NCBI RefSeq assembly: GCF_000518245.1
Contig: NZ_KI912402.1
Location: 54,544 to 118,543 of the forward strand
DNA from: Brachyspira alvinipulli ATCC 51933
GTDB taxonomy: Bacteria > Spirochaetota > Brachyspiria > Brachyspirales > Brachyspiraceae
Length of the DNA: 64,000 nt
Direction of reading: 5' to 3'
This document shows positions 29,117 through 37,409 of the stretch, piece by piece. The notes under the pieces were generated by a model that saw only the letters and a program-made list of their open reading frames with translations, made no database searches and had not been told where the DNA came from. A program made the translations under genes and the position numbers. Every line of letters begins with the position of its first letter. The stretch's first letter is position 1.

Positions 29117-29143
29117 ATTATATTGCAAATTTTTCTATGTCAA
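29117..29143 (-). promoter_or_regulatory. sigma-70-type promoter of the nucleotidyltransferase-fold gene
   Basis: On the minus strand TTGACA (29143-29138) and TATAAT (29122-29117) are separated by 15 bp. Nine bases lie between the -10 box and the ATG at 29107, so the transcript would begin within a few bases of the start codon. Confidence 0.6.
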
Positions 29144-29577
29144 TATTATTAAATAAATAAAAAAATATATTTCAATTAATAATATTATTAAGCATTTTAT
29201 AAAAATACTGTATTAAATGTTTAATTTATATATTTTAGGATTAATTTTATTATATAATTAATAGATAGCTTACAATATATAAAAAATAATTATAAAAAAG
29301 TAATTAATGTACTTTACTTTATTTTTTCTTAATATATAATATAGTATATAGGGTGATGATATGTTTTTAATTAATAATTTTAAATTAATCATTTTCTTAA
29401 ATCAGGATGCCTTTCCCGAGATTTATTCTTTATAATATACCGTGTGTATATTCGATTTTACTTCTAAATAAATAATAATCATAACTTATTAAAATTGAAC
29501 TAATTAATAGTTTTTAAGTTATATATTAATTCTATTTTAATTGAATTAACTTGTATCAATTTTTAAAGGATTTTTAT
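29144..29577. other. 434-bp intergenic region upstream of the Sao cluster
   Basis: AT-rich DNA between divergent genes. The only distinctive element is the TTCCCGAG-hairpin motif at 29413-29452. A TATAAT-like sequence occurs upstream (around 29333-29345) and could drive a long 5' leader that includes the motif. No convincing small ORF or RNA gene was seen. Confidence 0.6.
29413..29452 (+). promoter_or_regulatory. conserved leader motif copy C (TTCCCGAG + hairpin)
   Basis: TTCCCGAG (29413-29420) is followed after 13 nt by AATATAC-CGTGT-GTATATT (29434-29452), a perfect 7-bp stem with a 5-nt loop. It lies 125 nt before the saoT start codon and so in the probable leader of the whole cluster. The loop CGTGT is nearly the CGTGA of copy B although the stems differ. 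Confidence 0.5.
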
Positions 29578-29841
29578 ATGTCTAAAGTATTAGTGGAATT
29601 TATAAATACATGTCCAACTTGTGATGGATATTCTTCATATTTAAATGAATTGCAAAAAGAATATGATGATAAAATAGAAGTAAAATTGTATTATGCGGGA
29701 AAAGATTTTGATTATTTAGAGAAATATGGAATGATAGACAGAGGTACATTAATTATTAATGGAAAAGATAGATATGATGTTTTAAGTAAAAAATTAATAG
29801 AACAGGAAATAAAGAAAGCTATAGAAGCTCAAAATTGTTAA
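29578..29841 (+). CDS. saoT: thioredoxin-like protein of the Sao (organometal) cluster
   Basis: An 87-residue thioredoxin-fold protein. The redox motif CPTC is at about residues 12-15 (EFINTCPTCDGYSSYL). I placed the start at the ATG at 29578, after an AAAGGA site; a longer frame begins 27 bp upstream without a site. In the Sao system, as I recall it from RefSeq naming, homologs carry selenocysteine in this region; here the site is all cysteine. It is the first gene of the cluster and probably supplies reducing or metal-relay thiols. The name rests on gene order plus motif. Confidence 0.72.
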   Translation: MSKVLVEFINTCPTCDGYSSYLNELQKEYDDKIEVKLYYAGKDFDYLEKYGMIDRGTLIINGKDRYDVLSKKLIEQEIKKAIEAQNC

Positions 29842-29868
29842 TAGGAATAATAGGAGGGAAAATTATAT

Positions 29869-30936
29869 ATGTTAATGCGTTTTTTATATGTATTTTGGGA
29901 CTTTCTCCTTATAAGTTCTGAATGGATTATTATTAGTTTGCTATTATCCGGTATAATACATGCATTTGTTCGTCCTCAAGTGCTGCAAAAGTCTATAGGA
30001 AATAAAAAAATATCTTCTTTGATAAAAACAACAATATCAGGAGCAATTCTTCCTATATGCAGCTGCGGAGTTTTGCCTTTAGCATTAAGTTTATATAGAA
30101 CTGGTGCTTATTTAGGTCCTACTCTTTCATTTTTGGTAGCTACTCCTATAATAAATCCTGCAGCAATAATAGTATCATTTGCTATGTTAGGTAAAGAAAT
30201 AACTTTTATATATATATTATGTGGAATATTACTTCCTATAATTATAGGAATATTAGGAAATATTTTTGGAGGAAATGAATTAATATCTCCAGAAGTTTTG
30301 AAATTGCAAAGTATGAATATTAAAATTCCAGAAAATACTTATGTAGATAAAACACCTTGGTACAAAAAATTCTATAATGGTATTTTATGGGGGTTTAATA
30401 ATCTTGGAATAGAAATAAGCAGATTTATTTTAATAGGTACTTTATTCGGAGCTGTTTTGATAACAGTTATACCTCAGGCATTTGTAATGCAGTATTTAAG
30501 CAATCCTAAATTAGTATCAATAATAGGTATAACTGCAGTAGGCTGTATAATGTATGTATGTGCTTTAGGTCATATTCCATTTATTGCGGCATTGATATCT
30601 GCCGGAGCTTCACCTGGTGTAGCAATTACATTTTTAATAACAGGTGTTGCAACAAATATATCTGAATTAATTAGCATGTATAAGCTCATAGGTAAGAGAA
30701 CTTTAATCATATATCTTGTTTCTATGCTTTTTTTTGGTATCTTGATAGGTTATATTACAAATATTTTATTAACGGATCATTTTACGCCCATCTTTGATTT
30801 ATCAAATTCCCAAAGGCAAATAGAAATAGCCAATAACATTAATATTACTTTCCCCAGTTGGTTTAAAAATTTATGTGCAATTATAGTATTATTTATGGGC
30901 TTATATTCATGGTTTATGATTTTAATAAAAAAATAA
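29869..30936 (+). CDS. saoE: ArsP/DUF318-type permease, putative Sao efflux transporter
   Basis: A 355-residue polytopic membrane protein with about 8-9 segments. The diagnostic block is PICSCGVLPLALSLYRTGA at about 63-81, followed by GPTLSFLVATPIINPAAI, as in the ArsP_1 (DUF318) permeases, some of which export organoarsenicals. The CSCG cysteines could bind a soft metal. AGGAGGG precedes the ATG. It follows saoT by 27 bp. In this cluster the most likely job is export of an organometal or its product. Confidence 0.78.
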   Translation: MLMRFLYVFWDFLLISSEWIIISLLLSGIIHAFVRPQVLQKSIGNKKISSLIKTTISGAILPICSCGVLPLALSLYRTGAYLGPTLSFLVATPIINPAAIIVSFAMLGKEITFIYILCGILLPIIIGILGNIFGGNELISPEVLKLQSMNIKIPENTYVDKTPWYKKFYNGILWGFNNLGIEISRFILIGTLFGAVLITVIPQAFVMQYLSNPKLVSIIGITAVGCIMYVCALGHIPFIAALISAGASPGVAITFLITGVATNISELISMYKLIGKRTLIIYLVSMLFFGILIGYITNILLTDHFTPIFDLSNSQRQIEIANNINITFPSWFKNLCAIIVLFMGLYSWFMILIKK

Positions 30937-30967
30937 AGATATTAGTAAATAGGGAAAAACAATTTCA

Positions 30968-31417
30968 ATGTTGAAAGTATTATATGCTGTGTGCGTTTTT
31001 ATACTAATATCTTGCAGTAACAATAAAGAGGATATTTCAAATGTAGATGGAATAAAAAATAATGAACTTTATGAAGCCTATATTGAAAAATATTCGGATA
31101 AAGAATTACTAATATTTTTGGAGGGAGATTTCAGTGGCGATAATATAGATGATTTAATAATAATTTATAGAGAATCAGCTTATTCAAATAAATTGGTAGG
31201 CATATACAAAGATTCAAATGGACGTATATTAATTACTGCTCCAATACCTGCACCTATAGAAAATTACACAATAAGATTTTATAACATAGATGAGAAGGTA
31301 CCGAATGAAATTTTGGTATCAGGACAAAAGGGTGCTAATATAGGATTTGCTGTTTATAGGCTTGAGAATGGTCAATTAATAAGTTTATTTGAAAATGGAA
31401 TGGAGAAATGTTGTTAA
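30968..31417 (+). CDS. saoC: lipoprotein ending in Cys-Cys-COOH
   Basis: A 149-residue lipoprotein (lipobox LISC at about residue 16). The mature protein ends exactly in two cysteines (NGMEKCC then TAA). That C-terminal Cys-Cys is the defining trait of the family I recall as SaoC; in selenium-using members the last residue is Sec (encoded TGA). Here both are TGT. A terminal thiol pair on a membrane-anchored protein would suit capture of a soft metal such as mercury. It lies between the permease gene and the ABC binding-protein gene. Confidence 0.75.
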   Translation: MLKVLYAVCVFILISCSNNKEDISNVDGIKNNELYEAYIEKYSDKELLIFLEGDFSGDNIDDLIIIYRESAYSNKLVGIYKDSNGRILITAPIPAPIENYTIRFYNIDEKVPNEILVSGQKGANIGFAVYRLENGQLISLFENGMEKCC

Positions 31418-31453
31418 AATAAAATATATTAATTAATTTTAAGGAGAACAATA

Positions 31454-32623
31454 ATGAAAAAAAATATTATTATATTTTTAATGATATTATTTGCTGTTTC
31501 TTGCAGCGGTGGGGATTCATCTAAAAACAAATCGGATGTTATATCAGAAGATGTACAAGCTATTGTTGCAGATTATAATTTAGAGGAATTAAGTGCTGAG
31601 GATAAAAAATATAAAATTAATTTAGGTTATTATAATTGTGATCACATGACAGCAGCTTGTGTAGGAGAAGATACAGGAATATATAAAGCATTGGGTTTAA
31701 ATGTTACAGTTACCGGTAACGGTAATGTTCCAGAAGCTATGAGTGCAGGACAAATGGATATGGCTTATGCTGGCTTTACTACTACATTGAATGCTGTAAA
31801 AAATAAAGTTCCTCTATTTATAGCAGCAGAAAATCATACAGGCGGTGCTGAGTATTTTGTTGTTTCTAAAGATATTGAAAAACCGGAAGATTTACTTAAT
31901 AAAAAAATATCTATGGGAGCTAATCCGGAAACAGAAAATTTGAATTGGGCAGAATGGTCTGAACAGTTAAATATACCTAGAGATATTACTAATTATGAAA
32001 ACTTTTCTATGAGTGATTCTGATGCTTATTTTGCATTTAAATTGGGACAATTAGATGGTTACGGTGCATGTGATCCTTGGGGTTCTATGGCTGAATATGA
32101 AGATACAGGAAAAGTATTAAAAAGACAAAATACTGATAGAGAAGCAGACGGACATGGTACTTGCTGTAAAGTTTGTATGAACTATAATTTTGCTAAAGCT
32201 CATCCAAAATTGGCAGAACGTATACTTCTTGCTCATGCTATGTCTATAGAATATATGTATCTTCATCCGTATAAAGCAGCTCAAATATTTGCTGAAAATT
32301 ATAATGTACCTTTGGAAGTTGGACTTATGACTTTATGGAAAAAACTTAATGAAGAGGGCAGAACTATCACTTGGAAATTAAATAGAGATTATGTTCATAA
32401 TCAAATGAAAACTATGAAAAGATTAGGTGTTAGAGATGATATTAATTCTCTTGATATAGATGAGTATATAGATTTATCATACTTTGATAATTGCGGTGCT
32501 AAAGATTTTGACACATTCATCAAAGAAGAAGTAGATCCTATATTCCCTCTTGGTATGAGTTATGAAGAATGGAGAGCTAAAGCTGTAGAAGTTGATAATA
32601 TTAAAGAAGAACCTAAAGTTTGA
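31454..32623 (+). CDS. saoX: ABC transporter substrate-binding lipoprotein of the Sao cluster
   Basis: A 389-residue binding protein (lipobox AVSC) of the NMT1/SsuA/TauA-like type. The N-lobe has YYNCDHMTAACVGEDTGIYK, with two extra cysteines beside the ligand-entry region. Later come MSAGQMDMAYAGFTTTL and GTCCKVCMNYNFAKAHPKLA, a C-C-x2-C cluster. Multiple cysteines are unusual for this fold and fit a thiophilic metal ligand. An AGGAGAA site lies 7 nt before the ATG. The saoX versus saoB assignment of the two binding proteins is from memory and could be swapped. Confidence 0.62.
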   Translation: MKKNIIIFLMILFAVSCSGGDSSKNKSDVISEDVQAIVADYNLEELSAEDKKYKINLGYYNCDHMTAACVGEDTGIYKALGLNVTVTGNGNVPEAMSAGQMDMAYAGFTTTLNAVKNKVPLFIAAENHTGGAEYFVVSKDIEKPEDLLNKKISMGANPETENLNWAEWSEQLNIPRDITNYENFSMSDSDAYFAFKLGQLDGYGACDPWGSMAEYEDTGKVLKRQNTDREADGHGTCCKVCMNYNFAKAHPKLAERILLAHAMSIEYMYLHPYKAAQIFAENYNVPLEVGLMTLWKKLNEEGRTITWKLNRDYVHNQMKTMKRLGVRDDINSLDIDEYIDLSYFDNCGAKDFDTFIKEEVDPIFPLGMSYEEWRAKAVEVDNIKEEPKV

Positions 32624-32654
32624 TATTGTTTTTTATAAATAATAAAGGTAAAAG

Positions 32655-33479
32655 ATGAAGCATATAATAAAAAGAAATAAATATATTATTATATTTAGCG
32701 TCATTTTTATATTGTGCTTCATCTTATTTCAAAATTATAAAGAAAATATTAATAGCAAAAAGAATAAAATTACCATAGCATGTGGTAATGATGCTTCCGG
32801 GATGTTATTTGACTATATAATAAATAGTAAAAATTCAAATTTAGAGTTTTCAAATTTTGATTATATACAATTTTTGGACTGCTGCGGTTCTCAAGCGGAA
32901 TTTGCTTTTATATCTGGAAAGGTAGATATGGCAGTATTATGTCCTGATGCAGCATTTCAATTATTATCAATAGATACCAATTATTATATAGTCGATTCTA
33001 TAGTCAATGGTTCTAATGTTTTAGTATATTATGATGAAATTTATGATCATAATATTGAACCTAAAAATATTGGATATATGAACAAGCGTTTATTGCAGGA
33101 AGAATTATTAAAATCAACATATTCAAACTCGAATTATTATCCAATGCTTGCAACTGCTTTGCCTTATGCTTTGGAAAGAAAAACAGTTGATGCTATTTTT
33201 ATTGATATTATGTTAGCTTTAAAAACAAAAAATACTAGGTTTAAAAAAATAAATACTGAAAAGCCGGATTATTATTTAGTTGTATCAAAAAAATTGAAGG
33301 ACAGTGCTGTACTTAATGATTTTATTAAAATTTATAATGAATCTGTTGATGATATAGAAAATGATACAATATTATCTAATGTGCTTATTAGTTATTTGGA
33401 CATTTCAAATTCTGAAGGAGAAATGAATATATGGAAAACAATGGGAGTCAAATTCCACAAAATAAAAGCAGATCTATAA
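32655..33479 (+). CDS. saoB: second substrate-binding-like protein with a Cys-Cys motif
   Basis: A 274-residue protein held by one N-terminal membrane segment (about residues 10-25). It has the two-lobe binding-protein pattern, with IACGNDASGML near the N-terminus and the marker QFLDCCGSQAEFAFISGKVD at about 75-94, codons TGC TGC. In families I recall under the name SaoB this pair is Cys-Sec in selenium-using species. It overlaps the permease gene by 49 bp. The partner role beside the first binding protein is unknown; it may form a two-component relay. Confidence 0.6.
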   Translation: MKHIIKRNKYIIIFSVIFILCFILFQNYKENINSKKNKITIACGNDASGMLFDYIINSKNSNLEFSNFDYIQFLDCCGSQAEFAFISGKVDMAVLCPDAAFQLLSIDTNYYIVDSIVNGSNVLVYYDEIYDHNIEPKNIGYMNKRLLQEELLKSTYSNSNYYPMLATALPYALERKTVDAIFIDIMLALKTKNTRFKKINTEKPDYYLVVSKKLKDSAVLNDFIKIYNESVDDIENDTILSNVLISYLDISNSEGEMNIWKTMGVKFHKIKADL

Positions 33480-34258
33480 ATTTAGGAAATGCAGGAAACA
33501 GTATTTTTATGAAATTTTATAGCTGTTCTGTACTTATTGCAATTATGGTCATTTGGTATTTTCTTGCTAAAAAGATAGATAATAATTTGCTGCTTCCTGA
33601 TTTTATTATAACTTGTAAGGAGTTTTTTAAATCTTGGATAGATCCTTATACGGTTCAAAATTTACTTATAACATTAGAAAGAGTATTTAGGGGATTTATT
33701 ATAGCTTGTTTAATAGGTTTACCTTTAGGATTATTTATGGGATATTCTAAACCTATACTCTTAGCTGTTTCGCCAATAATAAATTCAATAAGACAAGTTC
33801 CAATAATGGCTTGGATACCTTTAGCTATAGTATGGTTCGGACTTGGAGACGGGCCTACTATATTTTTAATAACTATGAGTGCTATATTTCCGCTCATAAT
33901 TAATACTATAGATGGAGTTCGAGGAATAGATCCTAATTATATTAATGCCGCCAGAAGTATGGGGGCTAAAAATATAGATATAATGATTGATATAATATTG
34001 CCTGGAGCTTTACCTGCATTTTTAACAGGATGCAGGCTCGCTTTAGGTTTGGGATGGATGAGTGTTATTTGTGCTGAATTTATAGCTACAAGCAAGGGTT
34101 TTGGATTTATATTAGTAGAAGCACAACAAAGACTTGAAACTCCTAAACTTTATGCTCTTATGATAGTATCAGCTATAATTGGATTTAGTATGGATAGAGT
34201 ATTGATTATATTAGAAAAACTGCTTACTTCTTGGAGATTTAAAAATGGCAATTCTTGA
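33431..34258 (+). CDS. saoP: ABC transporter permease of the Sao cluster
   Basis: A 275-residue BPD_transp_1 permease with six membrane segments and the EAA loop (ARSMGAKNIDIMIDIILPGALP), like SsuC/TauC. The first ATG (33431) follows GAAGGAG by 10 nt and overlaps the upstream gene; a second in-frame ATG at 33510 would drop a polar N-terminus. Its 3' end overlaps the ATPase gene by 14 bp. Together with the ATPase and the two binding proteins it makes a complete importer, in contrast to the lone binding proteins at 1-3433. Confidence 0.85.
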   Translation: MENNGSQIPQNKSRSINLGNAGNSIFMKFYSCSVLIAIMVIWYFLAKKIDNNLLLPDFIITCKEFFKSWIDPYTVQNLLITLERVFRGFIIACLIGLPLGLFMGYSKPILLAVSPIINSIRQVPIMAWIPLAIVWFGLGDGPTIFLITMSAIFPLIINTIDGVRGIDPNYINAARSMGAKNIDIMIDIILPGALPAFLTGCRLALGLGWMSVICAEFIATSKGFGFILVEAQQRLETPKLYALMIVSAIIGFSMDRVLIILEKLLTSWRFKNGNS

Positions 34259-35021
34259 AGTGAATAATGTATGTAAATCTTTTAAAACTTCAAAAAAATC
34301 TCCGGAAGTTGAAGTATTAAAGAATATTAGTTTTAATATAGAGAAAGGAGAATTTGTAACTTTGCTTGGTCCGTCAGGATGCGGTAAAACTACACTTTTA
34401 ACTATGATAGGAGGTTTTCAAAATCCTACTTCCGGCGAGGTGCTTCTTGAGGGAAATAAAATAGAAAAACCTTCTTCTGAGAGAGGATATGTTTTCCAAA
34501 ATTATGCTTTATTTCCATGGATGAATGTTGAAAAAAATATACTTTATTCTTTAAAATTTTTAAAAATGACAAAAGAAGAAAAAAGAAATAGATTAGAAGA
34601 ACTTTTGGAGATGTCTCATCTTAAAGGGCATGAAAAGAAGTATCCTATATCACTTTCTGGAGGTATGCAGCAAAGGGTTGCAGTTGTAAGAGCATTAGCA
34701 CCTAACCCTAAAATATTGCTTTTAGATGAACCTCTTGGTGCAATAGATTTGCAGATGAGAGAGCATATGCAAAATGAATTATTACAGCTTGTTAAAAATA
34801 GTAACAGCACAGTTTTAATGGTAACTCATGATGTGTCTGAAGCTGTTTATATGAGTGATAGAGTTATAGTTATGAGTTTGAATAAAGGTGAGATAGTTGC
34901 TGATATAACAGTAAATATTAAGCATCCAAGAGAAAGAGATAGTTCTGCTTATATAGAATGTGTTAGAGAACTTACTAATAATGTTAAAAAGGCTTTTATA
35001 AATAAACCTATTGAAGCATAA
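34245..35021 (+). CDS. saoA: ABC transporter ATP-binding protein of the Sao cluster
   Basis: A 258-residue nitrate/taurine-type ATPase. The Walker A is GPSGCGKTT, the Q-loop is FQNYALFPWM, the signature is SLSGGMQQRVAVVRAL, Walker B is ILLLDEPLGAID, and the switch is VTHD. All the catalytic residues are in place, so it should be active. It overlaps the permease gene by 14 bp. The family call is certain; the organometal role is taken from its neighbours. Confidence 0.88.
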   Translation: MAILEVNNVCKSFKTSKKSPEVEVLKNISFNIEKGEFVTLLGPSGCGKTTLLTMIGGFQNPTSGEVLLEGNKIEKPSSERGYVFQNYALFPWMNVEKNILYSLKFLKMTKEEKRNRLEELLEMSHLKGHEKKYPISLSGGMQQRVAVVRALAPNPKILLLDEPLGAIDLQMREHMQNELLQLVKNSNSTVLMVTHDVSEAVYMSDRVIVMSLNKGEIVADITVNIKHPRERDSSAYIECVRELTNNVKKAFINKPIEA

Positions 35022-35082
35022 TAGTATTTTCTTTAATTTATAAATTTTAATAATTACAAATATTTTTGCAGGAGTAATTAAT

Positions 35083-35416
35083 ATGAAAGTAGCTTATATT
35101 TTCAGCAGCCAAAATTCGCATATGATTTTGGATAAAATGATAGTTCCGCAATTATTAAATGACAATCATGGTGCGGAAGTTGTAGGTATGATGTTTTTTG
35201 CAGACAATACTTTTATGCTTACTAAAGGAAGCAGTGTTGGCGATAGGCTTTCAAAAGTATTGGAAAAGAAAAAAATACTTCTTATGGCATGTAATATCTG
35301 TGCTATTGAAAGAGGGATTGACAACAAACTAATTGATGGTGCTTGTATAGGTTGTTTCCCAAGACTTATATAAAGCTTTGGAAGGAAGCGGTGTAGAGCA
35401 GGTAATAACTTTATAA
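35083..35416 (+). pseudogene. saoD: DsrE-related protein, one-base frameshift near the 3' end
   Basis: The frame opens with MKVAYIFSSQNSHMILDKM and runs to GACIGCFP, then hits a stop at 35373 after PRLI. If one A of CCCAAGAC (35358-35365) is dropped, the frame continues as DLYKALEGSGVEQVITL and ends at a TAA at 35414-35416, giving about 110 residues that end just before the next gene, as is usual for DsrE-fold proteins. The MACNICAIERG and GACIGCFP cysteines could act in sulfur or metal relay. GGAG precedes the ATG. This is either real decay or a base-calling error. Confidence 0.72.
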
Positions 35417-35905
35417 GGAGTATTTATGTTTGATACAAATTTTATGGAGAAATATGGTGTATCTGATAAGTATCATAACCTACCTAAAGATATACAAGAT
35501 GCTAGATTAAGATTAATAAATAGAGTTATAGATACAGGCTGTACTATTTCTAAAAAAGAGGCAGTAAATATATGCGGAGATGAGAAATTGTATGATATCT
35601 TGATAGAAAAAGAAATTATTACAATGAGCGGTGATGATGTTGCTTTTTTATATCCTGTATCTGCTATGGAAACGAATCATAGGGTTAAACTTTCTGATGG
35701 AAGAGAATTCTGTTCCATGTGTGCAATTGATGCTTTAGGTTCTTATAGTTTATTTCATCAGGATACAGAGATTAATTCTATATGCAGTCAGACAGGAGAT
35801 AAAATATTTGTTAAAATTAGAGACAGACAAATAGTTGAGCATTTTCCAGATGATATTCATGTTGTTCATGTTGATTTAAATAAAAATAAGAATTGGGCTA
35901 GCACC

Positions 35906-35925
35906 TGCTGAAATATGCTGAAATA
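35906..35925 (+). repeat. exact 10-bp tandem duplication inside saoL
   Basis: TGCTGAAATA is repeated twice head to tail. Ten is not a multiple of three, so the second copy is read in a shifted frame. Each copy contains TGC TGA in the frame that belongs to its own side of the gene: copy 1 in the upstream frame and copy 2 in the downstream frame. Confidence 0.9.
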
Positions 35926-35956
35926 TTATGAATTTCTTTGGTTCAAAGAATAATAT
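35923..35956 (+). other. candidate bacterial SECIS-like hairpin after the TGA of saoL
   Basis: ATATTAT (35923-35929) pairs with ATAATAT (35950-35956), and TCTTTG (35935-35940) pairs with CAAAGA (35944-35949), leaving a 5-nt one-sided bulge and a GGU at the tip (35940-35942). From the TGA of repeat copy 2 to the tip G is 18 nt, about the spacing known for E. coli fdhF. It could be chance in AT-rich coding DNA. Confidence 0.35.
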
Positions 35957-36126
35957 GAATGAATGGCTTAAAAATCAGGATATAGACAATAATACTATTT
36001 ATCTTTTAGATTTGCCTACAGCTTTTAGAGTGGCAACTGCTATATTTAGATTGTAAGTATTTCCTTAAAATTAATTATATATTTTTATGGTGATAGATAT
36101 TATGAAATTAATATCTATCACTTATT

Positions 36127-37344
36127 TTATATATATTCTATTTCTTTTCCTATATATTTGTCTGTGAATAATTCATTATTATAAACTATATTTCCACGTA
36201 CTATAGTAGTTAGTATTTTGCCGCCTCTTTTGAATCCTATATAAGGAGACCATCCTGCTTTTGTAATTATATCCTTTTCTTCTATTTCTGAGTTATCATT
36301 CAAGTCTATTATAACTAAATCAGCATCGTAATTTTCTTTTAGCAATCCCTTATTTTTTATACCGAATATTTTGGCAGCATTTTCACTCATAATTTTTTTC
36401 AATAATTTTAAATCTATAGTTCCATCATTTATTTTTGTAAGCATTAATTCCAATGAATGTTCTATAGAAGGTACTCCGAATGTAAGTTTTTCTAATTTTT
36501 CGCTTATTAAATGAGGAGCATGATCTGTACCTATTGTATCTATAGTACCGTCTAATATTGCATTCCATAAAGCTTTATTATCTGATTTTTCTCTTAATTC
36601 AGGTTTCATTCTAAGAAGCATTTTATTTTTTTCATTTTTATTTACATCTTCAGTATTTAAAAATAAATGATGAGGCGTAGCTTCTCCATATATTATCATT
36701 CCATCATCTTTAGCTTTTTTTAAAGATTCAATTTCACTTTCTAAAGATAAATGACATAAATATAATGGAGTTTTTGTTTTTTTAGCTATATTGATTGCTT
36801 TATCAACCATTTTATCTTCAGCATGAACTGTTACAATTTTAGAGTTTTCAAATAATTTTTCTAATACCTTATAATTTTCTACTAACATGTTCCCAATAGA
36901 AGCATTAAAGAAAATTTTTGTTGAAGCAGATTCATTAATAACATTTTTTATATCATTGCTGTTATCTGCCTTACTTCCTCCGAAATGAAAACCATAATCC
37001 ACATAAGATTTTCCAATCATCATAGCTTTCTTTGATATTAAATTTTCTTTTGATATAGTATTTGGTATAGTATTAGGCATATCAAAGAATGTTGTAACTC
37101 CTCCTCTGGCAGCTGCTTTGCTTCCAGAATTAAAATCTTCTTTATGAGTAAGCCCAGGATCTCTCATGTGAGTATGAGGGTCTATTATACCGCAAAGTAC
37201 GTAATTATAATTGGCATCTATTATCTTATCATCTTTATGTTTTGAAAAATTATTATCTGTATCAATTTTTTTTATTATTCCATTTTCTATTACAATAGAA
37301 ACTATTTTTTCATTATTTATAATTTTAGCATTTTTTATTATCAT
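36127..37344 (-). CDS. pyrC: dihydroorotase
   Basis: A 405-residue class I dihydroorotase, which interconverts carbamoyl-aspartate and dihydroorotate in pyrimidine synthesis. The zinc motif is DPHTHMRDPGLTHKEDF at about residues 56-72. ARGGVTTFFDMPNTIP follows, then a VTVHAED and LYLCHLSLESE region, and the last ligand Asp is in DTIGTDHAPHL. All the catalytic residues are present. It follows pyrB by 65 bp and is probably controlled by the same leader attenuator. Confidence 0.95.
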   Translation of the reverse strand: MIIKNAKIINNEKIVSIVIENGIIKKIDTDNNFSKHKDDKIIDANYNYVLCGIIDPHTHMRDPGLTHKEDFNSGSKAAARGGVTTFFDMPNTIPNTISKENLISKKAMMIGKSYVDYGFHFGGSKADNSNDIKNVINESASTKIFFNASIGNMLVENYKVLEKLFENSKIVTVHAEDKMVDKAINIAKKTKTPLYLCHLSLESEIESLKKAKDDGMIIYGEATPHHLFLNTEDVNKNEKNKMLLRMKPELREKSDNKALWNAILDGTIDTIGTDHAPHLISEKLEKLTFGVPSIEHSLELMLTKINDGTIDLKLLKKIMSENAAKIFGIKNKGLLKENYDADLVIIDLNDNSEIEEKDIITKAGWSPYIGFKRGGKILTTIVRGNIVYNNELFTDKYIGKEIEYI

Positions 37345-37409
37345 AATTTTTATATTATTTTTTATATGGATTATATGATAAAAATATAATCCATATAATT
37401 TGTTTCTTA

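Larger units (their letters stand above)
35426..36056 (+). pseudogene. saoL: MerB-like organomercurial lyase with in-frame TGA and a 10-bp duplication
   Basis: The first 161 codons give a MerB-like protein. GREFCSMCAIDALG holds the equivalents of MerB Cys96 and Asp99 (here Cys99, Asp102), and NSICSQTGDKI follows. The frame ends WASTC then TGA, exactly where MerB has its second catalytic Cys pair (FCC in R831b MerB). The rest of a MerB C-terminus (MNFFGSKNNMNEW onward to TAFRVATAIFRL) is present in another frame, ending at the TAA at 36056. The shift is caused by an exact 10-bp repeat at 35906-35925. The TGA may be a selenocysteine codon. AAGGAG precedes the ATG. Confidence 0.75.

Noticed and set aside
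35928-36056. Small separate gene beginning MNFFGSKNNMNEW
   Set aside because: It has no ribosome site and matches the MerB C-terminus; it is the displaced end of saoL.
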